Shown one piece after another: positions 34,771 through 43,723 of a stretch of DNA of 64,000 bases (its first letter is position 1; each line of letters starts with the position of its first letter). The stretch is from the NCBI GenBank assembly GCA_964397305.1, contig CAYNIP010000022.1, positions 6,626 to 70,625 of the forward strand. Direction: 5' to 3'. This stretch comes from JAAUTY01 sp964397305. GTDB taxonomy: Bacteria; Cyanobacteriota; Cyanobacteriia; Cyanobacteriales; Spirulinaceae. Both the position numbers and the translations under genes were made by a program. The notes below the pieces were generated by a model, which saw only the letters and a program-made list of their open reading frames with translations, did not search any database and was not told the origin of the DNA.

Positions 34771-35430
34771 TTAACAATCTTCACAATCCACCGACAAGGC
34801 CAGGTGGTGCAGAGCCGCCGCCAAGTCAGCCGGGGTGTGGACGAGAAAATCCGGCTGGTGCTCCCCCAGAACCACCGCATCATTGAAGCCCCAAGTGACT
34901 GCGATCGCGGCGGCCTGACAGCGTTTGGCGGCGTCGATGTCGCGGGTTTCGTCGCCAATGTAGACCAGGTCCGCTGAGGTGAGGCAGAGATGGGCGAGAA
35001 TGCGGCGGATCAGGCGGTCCTTGCCAAAGAGGGTGCTGTCGGAGTGGATGAACTCGAAGCAATCTTGCAGTTGATGGCCCTCAAGAAAGGCCTGGACATT
35101 CACCACTAAATTGGAGGTGAGAATGCCGAGGCGGAGGGAGGCCGGTAGGGAGCGCAGCACGGCTTCCATGCCGGCGATCGGGGCGACGCTGGCTATTTCC
35201 TTCGCCAGCTCCTCCTTGGCCCGCCGCAGCAGGAAGGGAATCTTAAAGGGGGAAATTTTGGACTGGAGGACGATCTGGCGTGAACTCAAGCCCCGTAGGC
35301 GCTCGACCTCAGCGGGGCTGGCGGGCGGGTAGCCAAATTCGTCGGCCAGGCGGTTGAGGATGGCGATGAAGTTGCCATGGGTGTCGGCGATCGTGCCGTC
35401 GAAGTCGAAGAGGGCGAGTTGAATCGGCAT
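34771..35430 (-). CDS. HAD-superfamily phosphatase, phosphoglycolate phosphatase-like
   Basis: A 219-residue Cof/PGP-type hydrolase. Motif I FDFDGTIAD has Asp9 and Asp11, motif II is ILTSN, and motif III/IV is VYIGDETRDIDAAKRC. It probably dephosphorylates a small metabolite; 2-phosphoglycolate is a guess from the family. It is 29 bases upstream of the ABC-F gene and follows queG on the same strand with 43 bases between, so the three genes queG, HAD and ABC-F form a likely operon. Confidence 0.82.
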   Translation of the reverse strand: MPIQLALFDFDGTIADTHGNFIAILNRLADEFGYPPASPAEVERLRGLSSRQIVLQSKISPFKIPFLLRRAKEELAKEIASVAPIAGMEAVLRSLPASLRLGILTSNLVVNVQAFLEGHQLQDCFEFIHSDSTLFGKDRLIRRILAHLCLTSADLVYIGDETRDIDAAKRCQAAAIAVTWGFNDAVVLGEHQPDFLVHTPADLAAALHHLALSVDCEDC

Positions 35431-35473
35431 GATGGCTGGGGGAGGGCGATCGCCCGCTCCCCTCCCCTAGGAT

Positions 35474-36445
35474 TCAGGACTCATCAGGTTGGCGGTGCTG
35501 GAGATTGGCGCGGGCATTGCGTCGCCACAGGGCCGGTTTGATGCGGCGCAGGGCCGAGGCTCGGAAGCGGCGATCCCAGTCGGCCTCGGACAGGTCCGCT
35601 AACTCTTTTAAGTGTGGCGCAAGATTGTCAGGATAGGGGTGGAAGTCCGCAATATCCGTGACTTGGGCAAAGCGTTGATTCCAGGGGCAGACATCCTGGC
35701 AAATATCGCAGCCAGCGACCCAGCCCTGAAGATGGGGGGTAATCGCCGCTGGCAATTCGGCAGCCCGGTTTTCGATCGTGTGGTAAGCGATGCAGCGGTT
35801 GGCATCGACCACAAAGGGCTGGGCGATCGCCCCCGTGGGACAGGCCTCCAGGCAGCGGGTACAAGTGCCGCAGTGCTGGCTGTGGGGGGCATCGGGCGTC
35901 AAGGCTGCATTGGTCAGCACTTCGCCGAGAAAGAGCCAGCTCCCATACTCGCGGCTAATCAGGTTGCCATTTTTAGCGATCCAGCCCAGACCGGCCCGCT
36001 CGGCCCAGACCTTATCAGCCACCGGCCCAGTGTCGGCATAATAACGAGTCTGGAGGCCCTCCCCCTGGGCCTGGAGCCAGGTACAGAAGGCCTTGAGCCG
36101 CTTGTGCATGACTAAGTGGTAATCACGCCCCCAGCCGTAGCGGGAGATTTTGCCGTGCTCTGGGTGGGGGGAGTGGGAGTGCGGCGTGTAGTAGTTGAGG
36201 GCGACACAGATGACGGACTGCACCCCCGGCAGGCATTGCTGGAGGTCTTGGCGTTTTGGGTTCTGCATCCAGGCCATGTCGGCGTGGTAGCCGAGGGCGA
36301 GCCAGGCCTGGAGGCGATCGCGAGCGAGGGTGTCATCTCGGTCTGGGTCAACGGCCCGAGCGATGCCGACCTGGTGGAAACCGAGGGCCAGGGCCTGCTG
36401 CTTGAGGCGATCGCTATTCAGAGGCAGTGGGGTTGGCTGTGACAT
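35474..36445 (-). CDS. queG: epoxyqueuosine reductase
   Basis: A 323-residue cobalamin- and Fe-S-dependent enzyme that completes queuosine synthesis in tRNA anticodons. Two clusters are clear: CGTCTRCLEACPTGAIA and CDICQDVCPWN. YYADTGPVADKVWAERAGLG and ISREYGSWLFLGEVLT are typical. The Met at 36445 (MSQPTPLPLNS) is used; an upstream Met at 36469 exists. It is first in a probable operon with the HAD and ABC-F genes. Confidence 0.94.
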   Translation of the reverse strand: MSQPTPLPLNSDRLKQQALALGFHQVGIARAVDPDRDDTLARDRLQAWLALGYHADMAWMQNPKRQDLQQCLPGVQSVICVALNYYTPHSHSPHPEHGKISRYGWGRDYHLVMHKRLKAFCTWLQAQGEGLQTRYYADTGPVADKVWAERAGLGWIAKNGNLISREYGSWLFLGEVLTNAALTPDAPHSQHCGTCTRCLEACPTGAIAQPFVVDANRCIAYHTIENRAAELPAAITPHLQGWVAGCDICQDVCPWNQRFAQVTDIADFHPYPDNLAPHLKELADLSEADWDRRFRASALRRIKPALWRRNARANLQHRQPDES

Positions 36446-36495
36446 GGATCGCAATTGATTAAGGAGCACTTATGAAAAGTATAGGCAAGTCTTGT

Positions 36496-36525
36496 TTGCA
36501 TTTCTTTACAAAAGTTTGCATACTG
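36496..36525 (+). promoter_or_regulatory. candidate HCP promoter with TTACA/TGTAA dyad
   Basis: TTGCAT (36496-36501), a 17-base spacer and CATACT (36519-36524) form a plausible sigma70 pair about 80 bases before the HCP start. TTACA and TGTAA, 13 bases apart, lie within and just after it, and TTTGCAT is repeated. No regulator is assigned. Confidence 0.4.
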
Positions 36526-36604
36526 TAATCAATGCAAGGACGAGACGAGTAGTTCACCTGCTCGCGACCTCAGCGCCTTCCTGCAACGTAACCAAACGGA
36601 AACC

Positions 36605-37099
36605 ATGACTTTCACAACAGCCAATTATTCCACCGCGACGCCTGCTACTACTGCTGTCGCTACCGTTACCGCGCAGATCAAGCGCCTCGGTGCTGATGAC
36701 CAACTCGCCCTGCTCTGGTTCGCCTACACCCAAATGGGTCGCTCCATCACCCCGGCGGCTCCGGGCGCAGCTCGCCTCCAGTTCGCCCAAGGCTTGCTCG
36801 AGCAGTTCAAAGCGATGTCCCACGGTGAGCAAATGCAAGCGATGCGTGACCTAGTGAATCAGGTAAGCTCGCCGGTCAGCCGTGCCTACGGTGTGTTCAG
36901 CGTCAACACCAAGCTGGCTTTCTGGTATCGCCTCTCGGAACTGATGACCGAAGGCATCGTCGCCCCCGTGCCGATCACCTACAGCATGAACGAAATCACG
37001 AACCGCGCCTTCACCGCGCTCCAGCGCCTCGAATTCGGTCAGCAGATCGCTGTGCTGCGCGCTGTGGTCGTCAACATGGGCGTTGACCCCCTCGCCTAA
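36605..37099 (+). CDS. helical carotenoid protein (HCP), OCP N-terminal-domain homologue
   Basis: A 164-residue all-helical protein that binds a keto-carotenoid and can quench singlet oxygen or phycobilisome excitation. It aligns to the N-terminal domain of the orange carotenoid protein with a constant 3-residue offset: Tyr41 (OCP Tyr44), Trp107 (Trp110) and Arg152 (Arg155). LLWFAYTQMGRSITPAAPGA and the NxTFWY-like NTKLAFWYRL are diagnostic. There is no C-terminal domain in the same frame; the CTDH gene follows 284 bases downstream. HIP1 is lacking in this gene. The paralogue type (HCP1-9) cannot be set by eye. Confidence 0.95.
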   Translation: MTFTTANYSTATPATTAVATVTAQIKRLGADDQLALLWFAYTQMGRSITPAAPGAARLQFAQGLLEQFKAMSHGEQMQAMRDLVNQVSSPVSRAYGVFSVNTKLAFWYRLSELMTEGIVAPVPITYSMNEITNRAFTALQRLEFGQQIAVLRAVVVNMGVDPLA

Positions 37100-37112
37100 G
37101 GGTTAACGCTTG

Positions 37113-37140
37113 CCAGGGACGGGCTTTGAGCCAGCCCTGG
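37113..37140 (+). terminator. hairpin after the HCP gene
   Basis: CCAGGG and CCCTGG enclose GGCT/AGCC, giving a strong stem starting 14 bases after the HCP stop, without a T-run. It may attenuate read-through into the CTDH gene. Confidence 0.45.
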
Positions 37141-37383
37141 CCTTCTCCCTAGCTGAACTACACTCTCCCGCTGATGCCTGGTCGGTTGCCGATTTACGGC
37201 AGCCCTGGGCATCAGCGCTTGCTATCTGCCTGGTTCAACCCTAGCACAGGCTTCTGAGCCGGCCAGGGGGGCAGGATAGGCTCCCCCACCCTTGTCCCAG
37301 GCGGAGCGTTAGCGCTCCAGCGACCGAGAGCCGCCGCCCCGGGAACCGAGACTTGACTGCACTTCACGTTTGGAGATTCGCTG

Positions 37384-37770
37384 ATGACGACTGCGATCGC
37401 CCCGCAGACGCTGCCCAATCTACTCGTGCCCACCCTCAGCCGCTACTTTGAAGCCTTCAATGGGGGTGACTTTGAGACCGTCGCCCAATTGTTTGCCCCG
37501 GCCGGTCAGTTGCGACCCCCCTTTGAGGAGCCCGTGCAGGGGCCCGCGGCCATCGCCCACTATCTCCAACAGGAGGCCGCCGGCTTTCGCTGCCAGCCCC
37601 AGTCAGCGCAGTACTGCGGCGAAGCGATCCAGGTTCGCGGCCAGGTTCACGCGCCCTGCTTCAGCCTCAATGTCGTTTGGCAGTTTACCCTGCACCCGGA
37701 TCAGACCCTAGCGAGCCTCCAGATCGAGCTCCAAGCCAGCCTAGAAGATTTATTCCATCTGGCCCGTTAA
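37384..37770 (+). CDS. CTD-like homologue (CTDH), OCP C-terminal-domain homologue
   Basis: A 128-residue NTF2-fold protein matching the OCP C-terminal domain: RYFEAFNGGDFETVAQLFAP, LRPPFEEPVQG and LNVVWQFTLHPD. Tyr21 corresponds to OCP Tyr201 and Trp99 to the conserved AWRF tryptophan. CTDHs bind carotenoid as dimers and deliver it to HCPs. Cys70, Cys78 and Cys92 are present and could allow redox control seen in some CTDHs. It is 284 bases downstream of HCP, same strand. The segment between the two genes looks non-coding. Confidence 0.93.
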   Translation: MTTAIAPQTLPNLLVPTLSRYFEAFNGGDFETVAQLFAPAGQLRPPFEEPVQGPAAIAHYLQQEAAGFRCQPQSAQYCGEAIQVRGQVHAPCFSLNVVWQFTLHPDQTLASLQIELQASLEDLFHLAR

Positions 37771-37786
37771 CCATCGTTCCTGGGCC

Positions 37787-38665
37787 TTAATCCACGCCGA
37801 TGTCCACCCGCCGATTGCGCTGGCGGTTGGCGGCGGTGTCGTTGGGAACGAGGGGCCGAGAGTCGCCAAAGCCGATCGGAATCCAGGTGTAGCGATCGCT
37901 CTCCGGCAGTTCCCGCCGCAAGTACTGCTCCAGAACCCCTGCCAATTCTAGGGAGCGCTGACGCTGGGTTGCCGGCGCCTCGCCCCGATCAAGGTGAACC
38001 CCGATGCGAACCGTCGCGCCGGGGTATTTGCGTAACTCCTGGACGAGATGAAAGAGCTGGCGCTGGCCTTGGTCGGAGATGGTGTCGTCTTCAGCCAGGA
38101 GCGAATCAAGATCGTAGGGCGATCGCAAGCGCTGCCCCAAGCGCAAGTTGGCATTGCTAGCCAGGGGGGGCAACTCCGGCGGCGGTGGCTCCGGAGCTGG
38201 GGGAAGGGTGCGAACCCGTTGCCGCAGGGCCTCGAGGCGATCGGGCAGGGTCTGGTCGCCGGCCTCGAGACCGAAGCGCTCTTCCAGGGCCTCGGTGTCA
38301 GTGAAGACCCCTTCAAACTGCTGGCGCAAACCGAGCACCTGCTGTTCGAGTTGACGGCGCTGCTCCGGGGTCACAGTTCCCGGCGGTGGTGATGGCGGGG
38401 CGGTGGGAGTCGGGGAGGGCAGGGGCGTGGGCACGGCGGCCAAGTCGGGAGTCTGCCAATTCTCCCAAGCCGTGAGGAAGTAGGGCTTGGCCGCCGTGTC
38501 TCGGGGCTGGTTGATCGCCCAGAGAATCCCGGCGGCGGCCCCAGCACTGCCCAAAATTCCTAACAGGAGCAGACGCACCAACAGGCCGAACAACCAGGCG
38601 AGGGGCCGGAAGGCCCGCGATGGGGGTTGGGCTTGCAGCGAAGTATCGGGGGAAGTCTGAGTCAC
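37787..38665 (-). CDS. OmpA-family domain membrane protein
   Basis: A 292-residue inner-membrane-anchored protein: a cytosolic head, a transmembrane helix (LLVRLLLLGILGSAGAAAGILW), a Pro-rich linker, a charged coiled-coil-like part (about 100-150), and a C-terminal OmpA peptidoglycan-binding domain ending NDTAANRQRNRRVDIGVD. This suggests a link between membrane and cell wall. The gene ends 16 bases from CTDH in convergent orientation. It may pair with a MotA-like or other partner, which is not visible. Confidence 0.82.
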   Translation of the reverse strand: MTQTSPDTSLQAQPPSRAFRPLAWLFGLLVRLLLLGILGSAGAAAGILWAINQPRDTAAKPYFLTAWENWQTPDLAAVPTPLPSPTPTAPPSPPPGTVTPEQRRQLEQQVLGLRQQFEGVFTDTEALEERFGLEAGDQTLPDRLEALRQRVRTLPPAPEPPPPELPPLASNANLRLGQRLRSPYDLDSLLAEDDTISDQGQRQLFHLVQELRKYPGATVRIGVHLDRGEAPATQRQRSLELAGVLEQYLRRELPESDRYTWIPIGFGDSRPLVPNDTAANRQRNRRVDIGVD

Positions 38666-38827
38666 AGGCTCTAGCCGCTAGCAGTCACGGCATGAATTTT
38701 AGCTGATTTGGTGGGAGGCTCCGCGCCCGCCCCGGACGAACCTTCAGAGATTCGCCAGCGCCGCTCCCCGACAAGCCGCAGGAGCAGCCCGCCTGGTACG
38801 GCGCTAACGGCCAGGGCCGAGAGTCGA

Positions 38828-40303
38828 TCACGGCAGCCAACGGGGATCAACCCCTGCCCCCACCTCGCGCGGGGGCTGGAAATTGACATAGGCCCGAGGA
38901 CCGCTGAGGTCTGGCAACTTCAGGGACCAGATCGTGCCCAGAATTTCTGGGTCGGCCAGCTCGGATGCGGGCTCGGAGCGCAGGACTTGATCGAAGAGCA
39001 GGGCGCGACCGTCAGGCGATAGGCTCATGCGGACGTTGGGATCGTCCGTCAGGGCAATGAGCGGGACGGATTCGGCTCCGGCCACCTCTACCAGGCTGAG
39101 AAAATGGCTGTCACCGCTCGCCTCAGACTCCGGGGGCTCCGTGTGCAGGCAGTAAAGATAGGTTTCCCGGCGGGGCTCAAAGGCACAGTCCAGGAAACGC
39201 CCCTGGGTCTGCATCAACTCCGTGGCTCGGCCGTTGCCCTGGAGGAGGTAGAGGGACTGGGTGCGATCGCGGTTGTCGCGGACCATCACCTTCGTCCGGG
39301 TATCCTGCCGCGAGAAGGCCAACACTGCCTGATAGCCGGGAAAAAATTGCCAGGTTCCTGCCGATTGCAGCAGGGGAACCAGGGCGACTCCCTGCTCTTG
39401 GGCGATCGCCACCGCATCGCCCGTCGGGGTGAGCTTAAAGCGATTGCTCTGCACCCCGAGGGAGCGGGGCGCTCCCGTTGGGGGCAACACCCAGAGGCTA
39501 GCCTCCTCACGGTTGCGGCGGTTGACCCGCTGCACGAGGGCGATCTCGCCTTGGGCGGCCAAATCAAAGTTCAGGTTCTGGTGCTCGTCCGCTGCGAGGA
39601 GAAGTTCGATGCGGCCAGGACGCTCGCGCCGGGACCCGCGACCCAGGCCGGTGCTGACGGTGTAGAGCTGCTGCTCGGCGACTCCTTGGCCTTGGTGACG
39701 CTCATAGGCTGAGAAGAGAATGCGATCGCCACTGGCATAGGGCTCAAAGTTCGTGACCACCAGATCCCCAGGCGTCAGTTCGATCGTCTGGTCGCGGGTC
39801 TCGTTCCGCAAGATCAGACGACCGGCCGCCTCGCCCTCCAGGCCCAGGTAGGCAAAGGTCAGATCGCGGGTGGTGAAGCTCATTTCCCGGGGTGGCAGCA
39901 ACCGCGCCGACTGCTGGGGCGATCGCGGCGGTGCTTCGGCCGCCTCTAGGCGCAGGGTGTAGTCCGTACCATAGGCCGGCAAATCAGTCAGGGTATAGGC
40001 CAGGGTGCGACCGGCCCAACTGATTTTGCCCGGCAGGGGCGGATCAATCTCTAGGCCTGCCACGACCGTCTCCCAAGCCATGGGCTGGTCAAAGGTCAGC
40101 GTAAAGCTATCATCGCCACGCCCCACGCGCTGGTCCGCCCAACTGAAGGCCAGCAAGCGGGGCTGGGCGCGATCGCCCGCAAACACCACCCCCGCTAAGG
40201 CAAGGGCCAGCACTCCCATCGCCGCAAAAGCCGCGCGCTCCATGGGCAGCAAGCGCGCGAAAAACCTCATCCCTCGTAATCTCAACCGTAATGTCAACTT
40301 CAT
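38828..40303 (-). CDS. membrane-anchored Ig-like and beta-propeller-like protein
   Basis: A 491-residue protein with an N-terminal signal/anchor helix (AAFAAMGVLALALAGVVFA) followed by an SbsA-type Ig-like domain (SFTLTFDQPMAWETV and TDYTLRLEA) and a WD40/TolB-like propeller (GDRILFSAYERH, EEASLWVLPP, RALLFDQVL). It should lie in the periplasm. Function unknown; similar proteins are widespread in cyanobacteria. It lies 160 bases from the OmpA gene on the same strand. Confidence 0.65.
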   Translation of the reverse strand: MKLTLRLRLRGMRFFARLLPMERAAFAAMGVLALALAGVVFAGDRAQPRLLAFSWADQRVGRGDDSFTLTFDQPMAWETVVAGLEIDPPLPGKISWAGRTLAYTLTDLPAYGTDYTLRLEAAEAPPRSPQQSARLLPPREMSFTTRDLTFAYLGLEGEAAGRLILRNETRDQTIELTPGDLVVTNFEPYASGDRILFSAYERHQGQGVAEQQLYTVSTGLGRGSRRERPGRIELLLAADEHQNLNFDLAAQGEIALVQRVNRRNREEASLWVLPPTGAPRSLGVQSNRFKLTPTGDAVAIAQEQGVALVPLLQSAGTWQFFPGYQAVLAFSRQDTRTKVMVRDNRDRTQSLYLLQGNGRATELMQTQGRFLDCAFEPRRETYLYCLHTEPPESEASGDSHFLSLVEVAGAESVPLIALTDDPNVRMSLSPDGRALLFDQVLRSEPASELADPEILGTIWSLKLPDLSGPRAYVNFQPPREVGAGVDPRWLP

Positions 40304-40436
40304 AACAGCTCTGGAGCGAGTAGCGGTAGGGGTGTGAGGGACGGTGAGTGTGGAGCCAGAGACCCGAAAGAATTACGGGCCTCAAGCGCGCGCTGGCCCT
40401 CAAAAGACAGTTTTGGCAAACGCTGAAGCTGCCGAG

Positions 40437-40702
40437 GGGTGAACGAAGTTTTACGCAGGATGTTGGTACTCCTTAGCTTAGCCTTCACCCCAACCGCTCT
40501 CCTAAGTCGAGAGCGGGGCTTCTAGCTCCCCTGCTCCCAGTTTTGGGAGCAGGGGCCGGGGGATATAAACGCGCAGCGGCTTCTCGTAGAGTGGACCCCG
40601 TAACCCTGTTCGCGCTAGCGTCGCGTAGCGATAGAGGGTTACACTCTGCTCCTGGAACCAGCGCTCAAAATTCAGGAGAGCCGCGCTTTTTTTCCTCCAC
40701 CC
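40437..40702. repeat. composite interspersed repeat, inverted and rearranged copy
   Basis: It contains the inverse of the window-end tail (GGATGTTGGTACTCCTTAGC), a CTGCTCCCAGTTTTGGGAGC palindrome, GCAGCGGCTTCTCGTAGAGT, TCGCGCTAGCGTCGCG-type sequence, and CAGGAGAGCCGCGCTTTTTTT, the inverse of 63868-63900. The order of modules differs from that at 63.7-64 kb. It fills the interval between the beta-propeller gene and cimA. Confidence 0.75.
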
Positions 40703-40757
40703 GCTGGCCTGGGCCTTAGGCCAGGGATGCTACCGCTATGCTAGCGCCTGAGGCAGC

Positions 40758-42401
40758 CTAGGCGCGGGAAGCCAGGGGAGTAAGGGGCTGGGTTGAGCGC
40801 GATCGCAACAACAACCCATATTCAATCCCCTCCACCACGGCTTGATAGGACGCATCAATGATGTTGGTTGAAACGCCTACCGTCGTCCAGCGCTGCTCCC
40901 CGTCGCTGGATTCGATCAGCACCCGCGTGGTCGCTGAGGTCCCCGCATGGCCGTCGAGAATGCGGACTTTGTAATCCGTCAGGTGGAAGTCAGCAATCTC
41001 AGGATAGACCTTGACCAAGGCCTTCCGGAGCGCCGCATCCAGGGCGGACACCGGACCATTGCCCTCAGCCGCCTCCAGCATTTCTTCGCCTTTCACCTCC
41101 ACTTTGATCGTTGCCAAAGCATTTTTATAGGGATTACTCGCCCCCTGCAAAATGTCGCAGGTCACTTGGAAGCCCTCGATCCGGAACCAATCCGGTCGGC
41201 AATCCAGCGCCCGCCGCATCAGGAGTTCAAAGCTGGCTTCGGCCGCTTCAAACTGATAGCCATTGTTCTCCAGCTCCTTCAACTGTTGCAAAATCTGGCG
41301 GCAGGTGGGGTCTTGGGGCTCCAGCTCCAGGCCGAAGCTCCGAGCCTTGGCCAGCACATTGCTCAGGCCCGACTGATCGGAGATCACGATCCGGCGCTCA
41401 TTGCCCACGGCCTCCGGGGCGATGTGCTCGTAGGTGAGGGGATTGCGAGCGACGGCCGAAACATGGATGCCGCCCTTGTGGGCAAAGGCAGAGCGGCCTA
41501 CAAAGGGAGCATGGTCATCGGGGGCCAAGTTGACCATTTCGCTGATCGTGCGGCTGGCAGCCGTCAACTGCGACAGTTGGTCGGGTTCAATGCAGGGGTG
41601 GCCCAGCTTGAGCTGCAAGTTGGGGATCAGGGTGCAGAGGTTAGCATTGCCACAACGCTCGCCGTAGCCGTTGATCGTGCCCTGGACCATCTGGGCTCCG
41701 GCCTGGACAGCGGCGATCGCATTAGCCACCGCTGTGCCCGCATCGTTGTGAGTATGAATGCCCAACTTCGGCCCTGGTCCGGGGGCCGCTAGGACGGGAA
41801 AGGCGGCGACGACGGCGGTGGTAATGGTACTCACTTCCTGGGGCAGCGTGCCGCCATTGGTATCGCAGAGGGTCAGCCAGTCGGCCCCGGCCGCCAGGGC
41901 CGTGGCCAGCGTCTCCAGAGCATAGTCAGGATTTTGTTTGTAACCATCAAACCAGTGCTCGGCATCGTAGATGATGCGGCGACCTTGGCTCCGCAGGTAG
42001 GCAATGGTATCACCGATCATCGCCAAGTTTTCCGCCAGGGTGGTCTGCAAGCCCTCGGTGACGTGGAGATCCCAGGATTTGCCAAACAGCGTGACCCAGA
42101 GGGTATTGGCCGCCAGAATCGCCTGCAACATTTTGTCGTTTTCTGCGGCGACCTGGGGGCGACGGGTGGAGCAGAAGGCGACAACTTCGGCCTGTTTCAG
42201 GGGCGTTTCCCGCAGTTTCCAGAAAAATTGCACATCCTTGGGATTGGCTCCAGGCCAGCCCCCTTCAATGAAGGGAAGGCCCAAATCGTCGAGTTTGCGA
42301 GCAATGCGTAGCTTGTCGTCCAGAGAGAGGGCCAGGCCTTCGCGCTGAGCGCCGTCGCGGAGGGTGGTGTCGTAGAGCCAGATCCGTGGTGCCGTGGTCA
42401 T
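40758..42401 (-). CDS. cimA: citramalate synthase
   Basis: A 547-residue enzyme that condenses pyruvate and acetyl-CoA to (R)-citramalate, the first step of the threonine-independent isoleucine route. The LeuA/HMGL-like barrel shows LYDTTLRDGAQREG, GIHTHNDAGTAVANA and GTINGYGERCGNANL. A C-terminal LeuA dimer/regulatory domain begins at about residue 405 and includes the segment PVSALDAALRKALVK. It resembles TIGR00977-type enzymes rather than LeuA. Homocitrate synthase is a weaker alternative. Confidence 0.9.
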   Translation of the reverse strand: MTTAPRIWLYDTTLRDGAQREGLALSLDDKLRIARKLDDLGLPFIEGGWPGANPKDVQFFWKLRETPLKQAEVVAFCSTRRPQVAAENDKMLQAILAANTLWVTLFGKSWDLHVTEGLQTTLAENLAMIGDTIAYLRSQGRRIIYDAEHWFDGYKQNPDYALETLATALAAGADWLTLCDTNGGTLPQEVSTITTAVVAAFPVLAAPGPGPKLGIHTHNDAGTAVANAIAAVQAGAQMVQGTINGYGERCGNANLCTLIPNLQLKLGHPCIEPDQLSQLTAASRTISEMVNLAPDDHAPFVGRSAFAHKGGIHVSAVARNPLTYEHIAPEAVGNERRIVISDQSGLSNVLAKARSFGLELEPQDPTCRQILQQLKELENNGYQFEAAEASFELLMRRALDCRPDWFRIEGFQVTCDILQGASNPYKNALATIKVEVKGEEMLEAAEGNGPVSALDAALRKALVKVYPEIADFHLTDYKVRILDGHAGTSATTRVLIESSDGEQRWTTVGVSTNIIDASYQAVVEGIEYGLLLRSRSTQPLTPLASRA

Positions 42402-42458
42402 GGGGAAGCGAGCGTTACACTAGTTAACAGTAGGAGTATTGAGAGGACACACCGAACT

Positions 42459-42797
42459 ATGCCGACAGTAAAAGCCCAGGGTCAGACGTTTACTTGCGAT
42501 CGCGGCGCAAACCTCCGTAACGTTCTATTAGAGCATGGTATCGAGGTTTACAACGGCGCGGCAAAAAACCTGAATTGCCACGGTCTCGGAACCTGCGGCA
42601 CTTGTGCCGTCGCGGTCCAGGGGGAGGTCTCGGAGGCCAGTTGGCGCGAAAAGGCCCGCCTCGGGCTGCCCCCCCACTCCGCCGCCCGTGGCCTGCGGTT
42701 GTCCTGCCAGACTCAGGTTCTCGGGGATGTGGAAGTGACCAAGTACGAGGGCTTCTGGGGCCAGGGCGACCAGCCCCAGTGGCAGCCGGCTAGCTAG
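42459..42797 (+). CDS. 2Fe-2S ferredoxin family protein
   Basis: A 112-residue plant-type ferredoxin-like protein with cluster ligands in CHGLGTCGTC (residues 40-49; Cys x5 Cys x2 Cys) and a distal Cys in LRLSCQTQV. The N-terminal TVKAQGQTFTCDRGANLRNV is typical of the basic, chloroplast-like type, with GVEV-like EVYNGAAKN. It lies 57 bases from cimA and is divergent. It may serve as a specialised electron donor; the partner is unknown. Confidence 0.9.
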   Translation: MPTVKAQGQTFTCDRGANLRNVLLEHGIEVYNGAAKNLNCHGLGTCGTCAVAVQGEVSEASWREKARLGLPPHSAARGLRLSCQTQVLGDVEVTKYEGFWGQGDQPQWQPAS

Positions 42798-42917
42798 TCG
42801 GTGGTCTTCGGAGAGCGGTAGGAGGGCTGGGGTGCTCCGGCTCCCTCCTGCCCTCTTGTCCCCAGGGTCTCAGGACTTGCAGAATTGCACCACACCATCG
42901 CCCCTTGCGGTTCGACC

Positions 42918-43502
42918 ATGACACCGATCACGCCGACGACCCCCGTTGATTTGCCCGCAACCTTTCGGATCTCCCCGCTAATCCGGATCACGCTGCTGCT
43001 GCTGTACCTGGCCTTGACCCTGCCGCTACCGTTTCTAGCGGCGGTGACAGCGGCGCCGCTCCCGCCTGCGGGCTTAGGCTTGGCGATCGCCCTAGGCTTC
43101 CTTCTCCTCTACGGGATGCTGAGCGAGCGGGTGATTGTGGATGACCAGGGAATTCGCGTGACCTCCCCCCCCTGGTGGCCCGTTCCCTTCCGGCGGGGCT
43201 GGGCCCTCGCTTGGACGGACATTGCGGCGCTCAAGCTGCGGACGACGGGCCAAGGGGGGCTCGTCTACTACTTTGTGACGGCGGAGCAATCGCGTGCCTA
43301 CTTGTTGCCCATGCGGGTGGCGGGGTTCGCTCGCCTCACCCGCCTGATCCAGGCCCAGACTCAGCTTGACTTAACAGATGTCCGCCCCCTAGCGCAACCG
43401 TGGATGTATGGCCTCCTGCTCGGCTGTGCCAGCTTGTTGCTGCTGGTGGATGCCTGGGCGATCGCCACGGCCGTGAGCTTGGGGGCGATCGCGGGGGGCT
43501 AG
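42918..43502 (+). CDS. conserved membrane protein with PH-like region
   Basis: A 194-residue protein with N-terminal helices (LIRITLLLLYLALTLPLPFL, LGLAIALGFLLLYGML), a soluble region beginning VIVDDQGIRVTSPPWW that resembles bacterial PH-like domains, and C-terminal helices (YGLLLGCASLLLLVDAW, IATAVSLGAIAGG). The start ATG 42918 (MTPITP) is taken; an upstream Met at 42885 gives an unlikely extension. It is convergent with psbN, nearly touching. Function unknown. Confidence 0.65.
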   Translation: MTPITPTTPVDLPATFRISPLIRITLLLLYLALTLPLPFLAAVTAAPLPPAGLGLAIALGFLLLYGMLSERVIVDDQGIRVTSPPWWPVPFRRGWALAWTDIAALKLRTTGQGGLVYYFVTAEQSRAYLLPMRVAGFARLTRLIQAQTQLDLTDVRPLAQPWMYGLLLGCASLLLLVDAWAIATAVSLGAIAGG

Positions 43503-43630
43503 TCCTCGTGATCCTCAAAGGGGTCGCCCAATTCGGCCGCCGGCGCCCCGAAGGAGAGGTAGATCGAGTAGGCCGTGACCGCAATCACCAGGGCCCCGAT
43601 ACCGAGGATCAAAACCATTGAATTTTCCAT
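43499..43630 (-). CDS. psbN: photosystem II assembly protein PsbN
   Basis: A 43-residue single-helix protein, needed for PSII repair and assembly and not a PSII subunit. Sequence MENSMVLILGIGALVIAVTA and the tail GAPAAELGDPFEDHED match PsbN. The stop overlaps the end of the upstream membrane-protein gene by 4 bases in convergent orientation. It is divergent from psbH, a classical PsbN/PsbH arrangement. Confidence 0.95.
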   Translation of the reverse strand: MENSMVLILGIGALVIAVTAYSIYLSFGAPAAELGDPFEDHED

Positions 43631-43661
43631 AGTTGCGCCTAAAGCTGGGTTTCCGTCTTCC

Positions 43662-43690
43662 TCTATAATAATATTGCGGAACTTTAACAA
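43662..43690 (-). promoter_or_regulatory. psbN promoter candidate
   Basis: On the minus strand, TTGTTA (43690-43685), a 17-base spacer and TATAGA (43667-43662) sit about 32 bases before the psbN start. It lies in the 93-base interval between psbN and psbH. Confidence 0.5.
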
Positions 43691-43723
43691 AGACAGTTAG
43701 CACACCGACGGACTGAGAAACCT

